Part shown: positions 13,976-23,470 of the stretch, in pieces
How the letters are laid out: each line of letters begins with the position of its first letter
Position numbering within the stretch: the first letter of the stretch is position 1
NCBI RefSeq assembly: GCF_000972705.2
Contig: NZ_LATL02000224.1
Coordinates: forward strand, 1 to 23,470
Direction of reading: 5' to 3'
DNA: 23,470 bases
From: Limnoraphis robusta CS-951
GTDB taxonomy: Bacteria > Cyanobacteriota > Cyanobacteriia > Cyanobacteriales > Microcoleaceae
Notes under the pieces: model-generated
What the model saw: the letters and a program-made list of their open reading frames with translations, nothing else
What the model was told of the DNA's origin: nothing
Databases searched by the model: none
Made by a program: the position numbers and the translations under genes

Positions 13976-16507
13976 TTAATCGGGTTGAAGTTGCAATGTA
14001 ATCCGAATCGTATCATTAATATCGGCGGGAGGTTGCCACAGTTGTAGCGATCGCCGTATTCGATCAAGTACAATCACCTCATTTGTACGATCACGCAGGG
14101 AGAATGTCGAGTTGATGTCATCCCAGATAATCCGTTCTACATTTCCTTGACTGACGACCACCTCAAAAATTACTTCACCTCGAATCCCTTCGGGTAAGTT
14201 AACCCCTTGTAAATATCGGTTTAATTCAGTTATTATATCTTGATCTAACCCCTCAACGGCAAGAACTTTTAAGCGAGAACCTGAACGGATAGGAACATTA
14301 CTCGGTTGACGAGAAAAAGTAGGAGTTGGCGGTGCAATTTCGACAGAACGAACTCCTCCACTACTTGGTCTTGGCTGTTGCAGGGGAGTCGGAGCATAAC
14401 TAGGAACTGCATTTGACATCCCATTAGGTTGGGGTTGAGAACCAAAAATCCCCTCATAGCTTACTCCTTCTGGTAATTCTACCGGAATTTGTACCGTGCG
14501 GCGCGTTCCATCTGGATCAACTCTCACCTCTTCACTGACGGCGACAAATGCGGTATACTGCGACAGTAAGCGGTAATCTAGGGCGGTTTGTGTCACAGCC
14601 TCAACACCGGATTTTGTTTCACCGCCAAACATTTGATTCATTAAGTGTTTAATTTTTGCTCTTCCCCACAACTGAGCAATGGCAATATTACCAAAATCTT
14701 GCTCACTTCTTGCAGATGAATTAGAGCCTGAACCCTTAACATTGTTTGGGGGTGCAAAGTTTATGGGGATGATTTGTTCATAGCGATCGCCACTGGCTGT
14801 TATTCCCCTAATTTTCAGTTTACCACTGCGATGATCAGTTTTTCGTCCAAAAATAACTAAAGGCTGACTATCAAATAAATCAGGTAATCTCACCGGATAA
14901 ACTTCGACAGGTTCTCCAACGCCATCCCAACTGACTTGAATATTCGTAAGAACAGGATTATTGATTTGACTCAAGAATGATTCTACCACATCTTCTGTCG
15001 GTTCATCAGGGCGAGTAATTTGGGAACTTCCTCGTCCAATTTCGGCTAAACGGTTTAATAAAAAGCGATTAACTGAACTTCCCACGCCAAAACTATAGAG
15101 TCTATTTCCTGATTTTAGCTGTTTTTTTACCTCAGCGATTACTTCATTTTCATTGCCAATATAACCATCTGTAATTAACACAATACTGCGTAACCGTTCC
15201 GTAGGAGGAGAGGGAAAATTCATCACCGTTTGAATTCCGTTTAACAACTCGGTTCCGCCATTAGCTTCGAGTTGATCAATATATGCCATTGCTTTTTGTT
15301 GGTTGGCGACTGTATTGGCTAAAGGAGTCGCTGAAAGTGCGGTTGTTGTGTCAGAAAAATCGATAATAGTAAACGTATCATTGGGATTTAAAGCTTGGAT
15401 AAATCGTCGCATTAGTTGTTTAGACTTTGCCAGGGGTTCACCCCGTTGAGAACCCGATGTATCCATCAGAAAGATGACATCTTTAGCGACAATTTCGTTT
15501 TGATTATATTCTAAAGCCGGAATCAAATAAGTCGCAAAATGTCCGCCTCGAGAATCAGCTTGGGTGAGAGTGGTTATTTTTGTATTCTCGCCGGAAACCT
15601 GATAACGGATGATTAAATCTTTATTGGGAATGGTATCCGCTTCAGCCAGACTTACCTCAATTTTATCTCCTCGATTTTGAGTTAAAATCTGATGATAAGG
15701 AGAGGTAATCTGTTGACCTAAAACCCCTGCATCAATTTCTATCTTTACATTGATATCATGTCCAGATCTAGTCGCTGGAGGAAGGACAGGCGGGGTAATT
15801 CGAGACGCATCAGGGACTCTTTCTGTATCCCGTATCAGTCCATTATTCGGAGTTCCTGGAATATAACGAGGACCTACGACCATCGGAAAGACAAATTCAT
15901 AGTTTCCCCCTTGAAACTTCAGACTTTCGGTATAGCGAATTTTGACTTCAATTTGTTCACCCGGTTTAATATTTGCGAGAGACTGAGTAAAAATATTATC
16001 TCGTTCTTGTTCAAGTAAAGCAGTGGTATTTCCTGCTGCTTTTGCTTGTTCATAAATGGCTTTTGCTTCCTCTCGTTTTTTGAGAGTTGATTTAATAATG
16101 CGATCGCCAATTTTAATTTCCAGATGATCAACGGCGGCTTCATCGGGTAAGGGAAAAACATAAATCGCTTCTAAAGCTTCATCAAAGGGATTTTCAAAAA
16201 TCTGAGTCACTTCGACTCGAGAAATATTTCCAGAAATTTTCGCAGAAACATCAGTTTTTTTAAGAGGAAATATCGATGAAATATCCGTTTCCGATAAAAC
16301 ATACAATCCTCCAACCGTACATTTTGAGGTACAATGAGGAGTAGGGAAACGAGAAGGATTAGCTTGAGCCAGTGTTTTAATATTAGAGGCGGAGAGAATG
16401 GGTTCAGAAACAGCCAAAGCCAAAGCATAATTTAAGGGAATCTGAGTAAAGAGAAAAGCCCCTAGCAAAACTCTCGATAAAACTTTAAAATTATAATAAA
16501 ATAGCAT
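13976..16507 (-). CDS. Secreted VIT and von Willebrand factor A domain protein
   Basis: The frame opens with TTG at 16537, but ATG 16507 is the likely start: MLFYYNFKVLSRVLLGAFLF, an N-terminal signal segment with cleavage expected near residue 30. The product has 843 residues. A VIT domain (about 75-195) includes 'VEVTQIFENPFDEALEAIYV' and 'DHLEIKIGDRIIKSTLKKRE'. The vWA domain (about 340-520) has an intact MIDAS: DTSGS at 349-353, the Thr of GGTE near 419 and Asp of TDG near 447. A beta-rich part follows, then a Pro/Ser-rich linker, and a C-terminal TonB-like fold ('IRGEVIFEVVVSQGNVERII') about 90 residues long. The vWA part binds a metal ion and protein ligands; the substrate is unknown. 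The gene stands alone, next to fur. Confidence 0.88.
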   Translation of the reverse strand: MLFYYNFKVLSRVLLGAFLFTQIPLNYALALAVSEPILSASNIKTLAQANPSRFPTPHCTSKCTVGGLYVLSETDISSIFPLKKTDVSAKISGNISRVEVTQIFENPFDEALEAIYVFPLPDEAAVDHLEIKIGDRIIKSTLKKREEAKAIYEQAKAAGNTTALLEQERDNIFTQSLANIKPGEQIEVKIRYTESLKFQGGNYEFVFPMVVGPRYIPGTPNNGLIRDTERVPDASRITPPVLPPATRSGHDINVKIEIDAGVLGQQITSPYHQILTQNRGDKIEVSLAEADTIPNKDLIIRYQVSGENTKITTLTQADSRGGHFATYLIPALEYNQNEIVAKDVIFLMDTSGSQRGEPLAKSKQLMRRFIQALNPNDTFTIIDFSDTTTALSATPLANTVANQQKAMAYIDQLEANGGTELLNGIQTVMNFPSPPTERLRSIVLITDGYIGNENEVIAEVKKQLKSGNRLYSFGVGSSVNRFLLNRLAEIGRGSSQITRPDEPTEDVVESFLSQINNPVLTNIQVSWDGVGEPVEVYPVRLPDLFDSQPLVIFGRKTDHRSGKLKIRGITASGDRYEQIIPINFAPPNNVKGSGSNSSARSEQDFGNIAIAQLWGRAKIKHLMNQMFGGETKSGVEAVTQTALDYRLLSQYTAFVAVSEEVRVDPDGTRRTVQIPVELPEGVSYEGIFGSQPQPNGMSNAVPSYAPTPLQQPRPSSGGVRSVEIAPPTPTFSRQPSNVPIRSGSRLKVLAVEGLDQDIITELNRYLQGVNLPEGIRGEVIFEVVVSQGNVERIIWDDINSTFSLRDRTNEVIVLDRIRRSLQLWQPPADINDTIRITLQLQPD

Positions 16508-18558
<2,051 letters not shown>

Positions 18559-18660
18559 CCTAGCATCATTAGGTTGCTACAGATTGGATTGAGAAACCAT
18601 TTGTCGGGTAACTTGTTTTTGATCCCCCTACGCATCGATTCCGAGGTTTGAGGTACTCCT

Positions 18661-19080
18661 GTGGCTTACTGGATTAAAATTTCAGAGGACAGAAAAGAAT
18701 ATATTGTCAATCTAGATAGGATTGGTGCTTTTTGTGTGGAACTCAACCAGAGGATCAAATTTTGGTTACCCGATAGTGGTCAGCCGATAGTTGTTAATGG
18801 ACAAAGCAATCCTGAAGTCTATCAGATGTTTTGCAACTACATTGACAAGACTCTCAGCCAAGTCACTCATGCTTACTGGATTCGGATTGAGTACGAACGC
18901 AAAGAATACTTAATTAATTTAGCTCGGATTCATACCTTTACTTGCGATACCGGAAAGCGAATCACCTTTTGGCTACCCGATGGCGTTGAACCGATTATTC
19001 TCAATCCCCAGACTTACCCAGAAGTTTATCATCAAGTTCAAGACTATATTCGCACAACAACAGGTTACTCCCTTCCTTAG
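18661..19080 (+). CDS. Protein of two tandem copies of an unknown 63-residue domain
   Basis: The start is GTG 18661, supported by GAGG about 10 bases upstream. The 139-residue protein consists of residues 2-64 and 71-133, which align without gaps with 32 of 63 positions identical. Each copy begins 'AYWI.I...RKEY..NL.RI', continues 'RI.FWLPD...PI..N' and ends 'PEVY....YI'. The pattern of strands, a Trp-Leu-Pro-Asp turn and a final helix suggests a small beta-sheet domain packed against a helix. No catalytic residues or membrane segments are seen. The family is not known to me. It stands alone after pyrG. Confidence 0.7.
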   Translation: MAYWIKISEDRKEYIVNLDRIGAFCVELNQRIKFWLPDSGQPIVVNGQSNPEVYQMFCNYIDKTLSQVTHAYWIRIEYERKEYLINLARIHTFTCDTGKRITFWLPDGVEPIILNPQTYPEVYHQVQDYIRTTTGYSLP

Positions 19081-19230
19081 CTTCAAACCCTAAAAAAAAT
19101 ATTAACAAATTTTAACTTTTCGTTGCATTATCGTAACGTAGAAAGAATGAATAAGTAAACCTACCTAATGTAGCATCCTAGCTCTGGGAAAGGATGAATT
19201 CGAGAACAAAAAGATTGTTAAGATTTGAAG

Positions 19231-19752
19231 ATGCACAAAATTAGTGTGATAGAATTGCTGTCTCAGTACGCACAGGGAAGGCGAAACTTTAGTGGCATTA
19301 GCATAGAAAAAGTAGATTTATTCGAGGCAGATATAGAAGGAATCAATTTAGCAGACAGCACACTCAACGAAGCATATATGCCCTATGCAAACCTGAGTTA
19401 TGCCAACCTACAAAACAGCGAAATTGTAGCAGCAGAACTTGGAGATATTCGACTCTATCAAGCGAACCTATCAAATGCGAATCTAAAAGGCACTAACTTG
19501 TCAAGAGCTAACTTGCGCTACGCTAATTTACAGGGTGCAAACCTATCCAATGTAAACCTACAAGGAGCTGACTTGTACAATGCGAATTTGAGTAATACTA
19601 ACTTGCGATCTGCTGATTTAAGTGGGGCTAATTTAGAACAAGCAAAACTCAGTAATGCTGAACTGTCAGGCTGCAATTTGTTCCGAGCAAAAATGGCTGA
19701 TCTGTCTGAGGCTAAATGCGATCGCACAACCATTGGGCCAGAGGGATATTAA
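19231..19752 (+). CDS. Pentapeptide-repeat protein
   Basis: The frame starts at TTG 19225, but ATG 19231 is the likely start: MHKISVIELLSQYAQGRRNF. After a short helical front, from about residue 28 to 160 the protein is almost wholly A(N/D)LXX pentapeptides such as 'NLSNANLKGTNLSRANLRYA' and 'ANLSNVNLQGADLYNANLSN', which fold as a right-handed square beta-helix. The C-terminal cap is 'CDRTTIGPEGY'. Such proteins are common in cyanobacteria and mostly of unknown role; a gyrase-inhibitor role is known for a few but not indicated here. A HIP1 site lies in the coding region at 19720. Confidence 0.93.
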   Translation: MHKISVIELLSQYAQGRRNFSGISIEKVDLFEADIEGINLADSTLNEAYMPYANLSYANLQNSEIVAAELGDIRLYQANLSNANLKGTNLSRANLRYANLQGANLSNVNLQGADLYNANLSNTNLRSADLSGANLEQAKLSNAELSGCNLFRAKMADLSEAKCDRTTIGPEGY

Positions 19753-19753
19753 A

Positions 19754-19845
19754 CAGTCAACAGTTTTGTAGGGGCGGGTTCCATACTTATGTATGTTTTC
19801 CCTGAAGGAACCTACATAAACCCGCCCCCCACAGTGAACAGTTTA
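19754..19845. repeat. Palindromic intergenic element with flanking near-direct repeats
   Basis: GGGGCGGGTT (19771-19780) and AACCCGCCCC (19819-19828) form a 10-bp inverted repeat. Inside it, CATAC/GTATG (19782-19795) and TTCC/GGAA can form two further small hairpins. The element is flanked by CAGTCAACAGTTTT (19754) and CAGTGAACAGTTTA (19832), 12 of 14 identical. It looks like a dispersed palindromic or MITE-type repeat; no other copy lies in the window. Confidence 0.55.
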
Positions 19846-19961
19846 TAGCGGACAGGGGACATGACTAAATTCAGTCAACTCATGGGAAAATAGGGAGATA
19901 AAGCGATCGCAAGAAATATTTAATGTGTAGGCATCATACCCGATAACTACCTCAAAATCCG

Positions 19962-20636
19962 ATGAGAATTTTAGTTGTTGAGGACGATCAACGCATCGCC
20001 AAAGCCCTATCGAGAGCCTTGCAAGCCCAAAACTATGTTATCGATATGGCTTTTGATGGCGAAGCGGGTTGGGATTTTGTCCAGGCTTTCGAGTACGATT
20101 TGATTGTACTGGATGTTATGTTACCCAAACTCAATGGTATCAGCCTGTGTCAACGTTTGCGTCAGGCAGGCTATACAATGCCTGTACTCATGCTCACCGC
20201 CAAAGATACCAGTAACGACAAAGTAATAGGCTTAGATGTAGGTGCCGATGACTACGTGGTTAAACCCTTTGATTTACCGGAATTAGCGGCAAGAATTCGA
20301 GCGTTACTCCGTCGGGGCAACTCCATCTTACCACCTGTTTTAGAATGGGAAAAACTTAGGCTAAATCCCAATACCTGCGAAGTCAGTTACAACCAAATCC
20401 CCCTACATTTTACCCCTAAAGAATACAGTTTGTTAGAACTATTTCTACACAATCCTCAACGGGTTTTTAGTCGCAGCAATATTTTAGAACATCTCTGGTC
20501 TTTTGAAGATCCGCCCAGCGAAGAAGCCGTTAAAGTTCATATCAAAGATATTCGCCGCAAACTCAAAAACTTAGGCGCCCCTCCCGATCTGATTGAAACT
20601 GTTTACGGAATAGGATATCGCCTCAAACGCAGTTGA
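19962..20636 (+). CDS. OmpR/PhoB-type response regulator
   Basis: The 224-residue product begins MRILVVEDDQRIAKALSRAL. The receiver domain (1-120) has the acidic pair Asp8/Asp9, the phosphate acceptor Asp51 in 'DLIVLDVMLP', Thr79 and Lys101 in 'DYVVKPFD', so it should be active. The C-terminal winged helix ('LHFTPKEYSLLELFLHNPQR', 'VFSRSNILEHLW', 'VKVHIKDIRRKL', 'ETVYGIGYRL') binds DNA. The partner histidine kinase is not next to it; the expected downstream gene position is filled by a decayed frame and a group II intron. The ribosome site is weak. Which two-component system this belongs to cannot be said. Confidence 0.95.
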   Translation: MRILVVEDDQRIAKALSRALQAQNYVIDMAFDGEAGWDFVQAFEYDLIVLDVMLPKLNGISLCQRLRQAGYTMPVLMLTAKDTSNDKVIGLDVGADDYVVKPFDLPELAARIRALLRRGNSILPPVLEWEKLRLNPNTCEVSYNQIPLHFTPKEYSLLELFLHNPQRVFSRSNILEHLWSFEDPPSEEAVKVHIKDIRRKLKNLGAPPDLIETVYGIGYRLKRS

Positions 20637-20660
20637 AACAAGGCAACAGGGAAAATATAT

Positions 20661-20688
20661 AATTCATAATTCATAATTCATAATTCAT
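20661..20688. repeat. Heptanucleotide tandem repeat (AATTCAT)4
   Basis: Four perfect copies of AATTCAT run from 20661 to 20688. Such short tandemly repeated repetitive sequences are typical of cyanobacterial intergenic DNA. It sits directly after the response regulator stop. Confidence 0.9.
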
Positions 20689-20927
20689 ATGATGATTTTG
20701 AATCTGACCCCGAAACCGAAGCAATACTCTACAAAGACTTTCTTGGAGTGGGTGAACCCGTTGAGGTTGGTAGAACGATTAATAATCCCTGGCATTGTGA
20801 CCCCGAAGAAAATTGGGCGCCGCCAGGGACAAAATATAACGAGGTCAGTCTATTCTGTAGAAAGAGTAAACCCCGATTTCTTACAAACCTCATACATCTC
20901 TTAGTAAAAAGGTCGAAAACTAAGTAG
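20670..20927 (+). pseudogene. Remnant reading frame between response regulator and intron
   Basis: One frame is open from 20670 to TAG 20925-20927 without an ATG near the front. From about 20691 it has coding-like composition: 'DDFESDPETEAILYKDFLGV' then 'INNPWHCDPEENWAPPGTKY'. After about 20840 the composition changes and looks unlike protein. It may be the 5' exon of the gene hit by the intron, or a fragment left by a deletion. The overlapping frame starting at the ATG 20689 looks less protein-like. Family not recognised, confidence low. Confidence 0.35.
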
Positions 20928-21042
20928 TATCCAGCGCAAGATGTACGAGAGTAGGATTCTGTAAAAAGCAAATGACTAGGTGTAATGCTTAGTATACGCG
21001 CTACGTACAGACTGTAGTTATCAAAGATAGTGAGAATTAGCA

Positions 21043-22830
21043 ATGATTATGTCTAAGAATTCAACTGAATTGGAATGGAGAGATATTGATTGGAAGAATA
21101 CTCAATCATATGTCGAAAAGTTGCAAACCAAAATCTATCAAGCTAACAAGTCAGGCGATGTCAAACGTATGCGTCAATTGCAACACACATTAGCCAGAAG
21201 CTTTCGAGCAAGATTGTTAGCAGTCCGAAAAGTTAGTCAAGACAATCAGGGTAAGAAAACGGCAGGTGTTGATAGAGTTGCATCTATTACTCCTAAACAA
21301 AGATTGGCTCTGGCGGAAACGCTGAGATTCGATGGAAAAGCCAAACCTGTTAGACGTGTTCAAATTCCTAAAGCCAATGGTAAAATCAGAAATCTAGGAA
21401 TCCCTACGATTGAAGATAGAGCCAAACAAGCCTTAGCAAAATTAGTGCTTGAACCTCAATGGGAAGCCAAATTTAGTGGTGCATCATATGGTTTTCGTCC
21501 GGGACGTTCGTGTCACGATGCTATTGGAGATATCTTTTCAGGTATCAACAAAAGTGGACATGACAAAATCATCTTAGATGCAGACATTTCAAAGTGTTTC
21601 GATGAAATTAACCACAAATATCTCTTGAGTAAACTGGAGACTTACTCAGGATTAAGAAAACAAGTAAAATCGTGGTTAAAAGCTGGTGTACAAGTAGGAT
21701 TTGGTCAAAAGAATTACGAAGAAACTGATAAAGGAACCCCGCAAGGGGGAGTTATCAGTCCATTACTTGCCAATATAGCTCTACATGAACTAGACGAGTA
21801 TTGGTCAAGTATTGATTGGGCAAAAATCATTAGATATGCCGATGACTTCGTACTACTAATAGACCTTAAGAAATATTCTGGAAACAGAATAGAAATAATG
21901 AGAGATAAAAGACTTGAAACTTGTAAAAGAAAAGTTCTTGAGCGAGTCAGCAATAATTTATCAACCATAGGTCTAAAGATTAGTGAGGAAAAGACCAACT
22001 GGACTGACACATTTACAGGTTTTGATTTCCTAGGTTTTAATGTCCGACAATACAAAGTGGGTGCATACAGAAGTGCTAAGAAAAATATGGGAAACCAACA
22101 TTGTAAGAAACAACCAATAGCACTAGGATATAAAACTCTAATCAAACCTAGTAAGAAATCAGTCCTAAAACACTATCACAAGCTAGCCGAAATCATCAAA
22201 ACACATGAAAATGCTCCCAAAGAAGCACTAACTGCTAGACTCAACCCGATTATTCGAGGTTGGTGCAACTACTACCAATACGTTGTGAGTAAAGAAACAT
22301 TCTCAAAAGTAGATTGTTTAGTCTACAGAAGATTAAAGAGAATGCTACATCGTAAATATCCCAAACGGGGAGAAAAATGGATTTTCAAAAATTGCTTTGA
22401 AAGGATTGGAAAGAGAAAATGGGCTTACGGAAATCTACTTGAACACAATAAAACACCAATAGTCAGACACGTCAAAATCAAAGGAGATAAATCGCCTTTT
22501 GATGGAGATAAAATCTATTGGGCTAAGAGATGTCACAAACATTCAGGACTAACCCAAAGACAACAATACTTGTTCAAAAAGCAAAATGGTAAATGTAACT
22601 GGTGCAATGGACAATTTACGATTGATGACTTAAACCGGATGGAGATAGACCACATCAAGCCAAAGTCATCGGGTGGAACTAATGACTGGAGTAATCTCCA
22701 AATCCTACACAGACATTGCCATGATTCCAAAACTGCTCAGGATGGAAGTCTGAAAAGAAAGAAATCAGAGGATGTAGTGACTACATCATCAACTGAACAG
22801 AATGTTAGTACAGATGAATTTCTGTGGTAA
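21043..22830 (+). CDS. ltrA: Group II intron-encoded reverse transcriptase/maturase with HNH endonuclease
   Basis: Starts at ATG 21043 or 21049 (MSKNSTELEWRDIDWKNTQS). The product has 595 residues. The N-terminal part and RT domains (about 20-330) carry 'GKKTAGVDRV', 'RVQIPKANGKIRNLGIPTIE', 'ASYGFRPGRSCHDAI' and the catalytic YADD at 265-268 ('IIRYADDFVLL'). 'KGTPQGGVISPLLANI' is the RT-4 motif. The maturase X domain follows ('LNPIIRGWCNYYQYVVSKET'). The C-terminal HNH nuclease has 'CNWCNGQF', 'MEIDHIKPKSSGG' and 'LQILHRHCHDSK'. All key residues are present. It would help the intron RNA fold and copy itself into DNA. No frameshift is seen. Confidence 0.95.
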   Translation: MIMSKNSTELEWRDIDWKNTQSYVEKLQTKIYQANKSGDVKRMRQLQHTLARSFRARLLAVRKVSQDNQGKKTAGVDRVASITPKQRLALAETLRFDGKAKPVRRVQIPKANGKIRNLGIPTIEDRAKQALAKLVLEPQWEAKFSGASYGFRPGRSCHDAIGDIFSGINKSGHDKIILDADISKCFDEINHKYLLSKLETYSGLRKQVKSWLKAGVQVGFGQKNYEETDKGTPQGGVISPLLANIALHELDEYWSSIDWAKIIRYADDFVLLIDLKKYSGNRIEIMRDKRLETCKRKVLERVSNNLSTIGLKISEEKTNWTDTFTGFDFLGFNVRQYKVGAYRSAKKNMGNQHCKKQPIALGYKTLIKPSKKSVLKHYHKLAEIIKTHENAPKEALTARLNPIIRGWCNYYQYVVSKETFSKVDCLVYRRLKRMLHRKYPKRGEKWIFKNCFERIGKRKWAYGNLLEHNKTPIVRHVKIKGDKSPFDGDKIYWAKRCHKHSGLTQRQQYLFKKQNGKCNWCNGQFTIDDLNRMEIDHIKPKSSGGTNDWSNLQILHRHCHDSKTAQDGSLKRKKSEDVVTTSSTEQNVSTDEFLW

Positions 22831-22838
22831 CTAGAGAG

Positions 22839-22914
22839 GAGCCGAGTGAGGTGAAAGTCTCACGCTCGGTTCTGAAGGAGAGGTAGGAGATGAAAGTCTC
22901 CTATCGACTCTAAC
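22839..22914 (+). ncRNA. Group II intron domains V and VI
   Basis: Domain V is the 34-base hairpin from 22839 to 22872, beginning GAGCCGAGTGAGGTGAAAGT with a GAAA tetraloop and the AGC catalytic bases. Domain VI (22873-22914) has arms GTAGGAGA and TCTCCTAT, an unpaired GA giving a branch A at 22907, 7 bases before the 3' splice site after CTAAC. Confidence 0.9.
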
Positions 22915-22915
22915 G

Positions 22916-23086
22916 ATGTTGGTTGCCGTTGCCGTTTTGGGAATTGCAGCCGCAGCAGCTTTCTTTCGTCCCCAGTCCCAATATCAAACGGTCATGGTTA
23001 GCCGTGACTCCGATGTTCCTCTGAGTGAAAACTGGGAGGTTAAGGAAGTCGTTAATGGCACAACCTTAAAAGCATCGAAGAGTTAG
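22916..23086 (+). CDS. Short orphan frame directly after the intron, possible 3' exon
   Basis: The frame starts with ATG two bases past the predicted 3' splice site and ends at TAG 23086, 56 residues. It begins MLVAVAVLGIAAAAAFFRPQ, one membrane helix, then 'SQYQTVMVSRDSDVPLSENW' and a short end. It has no ribosome site of its own (upstream is intron domain VI). It is more likely the 3' exon of a membrane protein gene split by the intron than an independent gene. The 5' part is not recognised in front of the intron. Family unknown. Confidence 0.4.
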   Translation: MLVAVAVLGIAAAAAFFRPQSQYQTVMVSRDSDVPLSENWEVKEVVNGTTLKASKS

Positions 23087-23228
23087 AATTAGAGACTGTT
23101 CCTAAAGAAAAAATAAAGAAAAGTGCCAACTCAAATTTAAAATTGTAGAAATATAGAGTAAACTTTAATTAAAGTAGATAGCAAGACAACCCTATTCCTC
23201 AGATTGAAAAAATAAGCGAGGTTTACTT

Positions 23229-23470
23229 ATGTTTAAAAAAGAGCTATTTAAATGTCTAGTGTTTTTATTTTTGTTATTGGGAATATTTGGGGTAACAAGT
23301 CTCCCGACTTTAGCGGCAGAATGTGGAGAGTCTTTGTTTAAAGAAGAACTGATTACCCCACAACTTCAACAAGTCAAACAGCGTTTTTTAAATTTAGCTA
23401 ACTCCTTTCAAGCTGATAGTAATGTCGATAGTATTTTTGAAGTAACTATCGAAGGAAAATCTATAGAAGA
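23229..23470 (+). CDS. Secreted protein, C-terminus cut by window edge
   Basis: ATG 23229 is preceded by GCGAGG 8-10 bases upstream. The frame is open for 80 codons to the edge. The start MFKKELFKCLVFLFLLLGIF continues 'GVTSLPTLAAECGESL', a classic signal peptide with cleavage expected after 'TLAA' or near it. The visible mature part ('LFKEELITPQLQQVKQRFLN', 'VDSIFEVTIEGKS') is mixed helical and polar. The Cys after Ala-Ala-Glu does not fit a lipobox. Family not recognised. The 140 bases in front are AT-rich and should hold its promoter. Confidence 0.75.
   Translation, partial: MFKKELFKCLVFLFLLLGIFGVTSLPTLAAECGESLFKEELITPQLQQVKQRFLNLANSFQADSNVDSIFEVTIEGKSIE

Larger units (their letters stand above)
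20815..22914 (+). mobile_element. Group II intron with intact protein, 5' end unresolved
   Basis: The 3' end is clear: domain V at 22839-22872, domain VI with a candidate branch-point A at 22907, and a terminal 'CTAAC' at 22914. The protein gene lies in the expected domain IV place. The 5' end cannot be fixed: no GTGYG consensus is seen. GGGCG at 20815 is only a placeholder, and the whole space up to the response regulator stop is about 400 bases, less than the usual 500-600 for domains I-III. The intron may be 5'-truncated, which would prevent splicing. Confidence 0.6.

Noticed and set aside
20689..20904. Frame beginning MMILNLTPKP
   Set aside because: The overlapping +2 frame is more protein-like, and this one has no recognisable features.

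Overview
The window reads as chromosomal DNA of a cyanobacterium, most likely a filamentous Oscillatoriales-type one. The reasons are: many copies of the HIP1 octamer GCGATCGC (for example 3430, 3466, 3644, 8588, 9121, 9390, 19720, 19901), a Ycf46-type AAA ATPase, the rpmH-rnpA-PH domain-yidC-khpB-yceD order, a cyanobacterial FurA-like repressor, pentapeptide repeats, and a group II intron. The genus cannot be told from the sequence alone. No tRNA, rRNA or CRISPR array was seen.

Region 1 (1-4613) is accessory and almost entirely orphan. A tight minus-strand series of nine small genes runs from 3099 off the left edge. Many neighbours overlap or abut: ATGA at 512-515, TAAATG at 2150-2155, and several 8-10 base overlaps. 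It starts with a helix-turn-helix protein. Next come small, partly membrane-bound proteins, then after a 120-base gap three soluble ones, the last cut by the window edge. In front of it sits a cluster of TGTACA/GTAC motifs and a divergent small ribbon-helix-helix-like (RHH-like) gene. Right of this is a second regulatory module: an RHH-like protein with a coiled-coil tail, twenty TGTNNACA-type sites lying downstream of, inside and upstream of its gene, and a divergent winged-helix protein resembling plasmid or phage replication wHTH domains. GTGTGCGGG iteron-like repeats and AT-rich DNA follow at 4617-4760. Together these look like the control end of an integrated plasmid or other element; no integrase, relaxase or Rep catalytic domain is visible.

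Region 2 (5097-10614) is a conserved housekeeping block on the plus strand: rpmH (L34), rnpA (RNase P protein), a PH-domain membrane protein overlapping rnpA, yidC, khpB/jag overlapping yidC, a YceD/DUF177 protein, ycf46, and an SH3-like membrane-anchored protein, ending at a clear terminator. It links ribosome and RNA maturation to membrane protein insertion.

Region 3 (10690-19752) has single genes: a small two-helix membrane protein, a secreted protein with six peptidoglycan-binding repeats, a convergent fur, a large secreted VIT-vWA protein on the minus strand, pyrG with two competing hairpins in front, a protein made of two copies of an unknown domain, and a pentapeptide-repeat protein.

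Region 4 (19754-23470) has a palindromic repeat, an OmpR-type response regulator, a heptanucleotide repeat and a decayed reading frame, then a group II intron with an intact maturase/HNH protein and canonical domain V. Its 5' RNA portion looks too short. A short orphan reading frame follows the intron, then the start of a secreted protein cut by the right edge.
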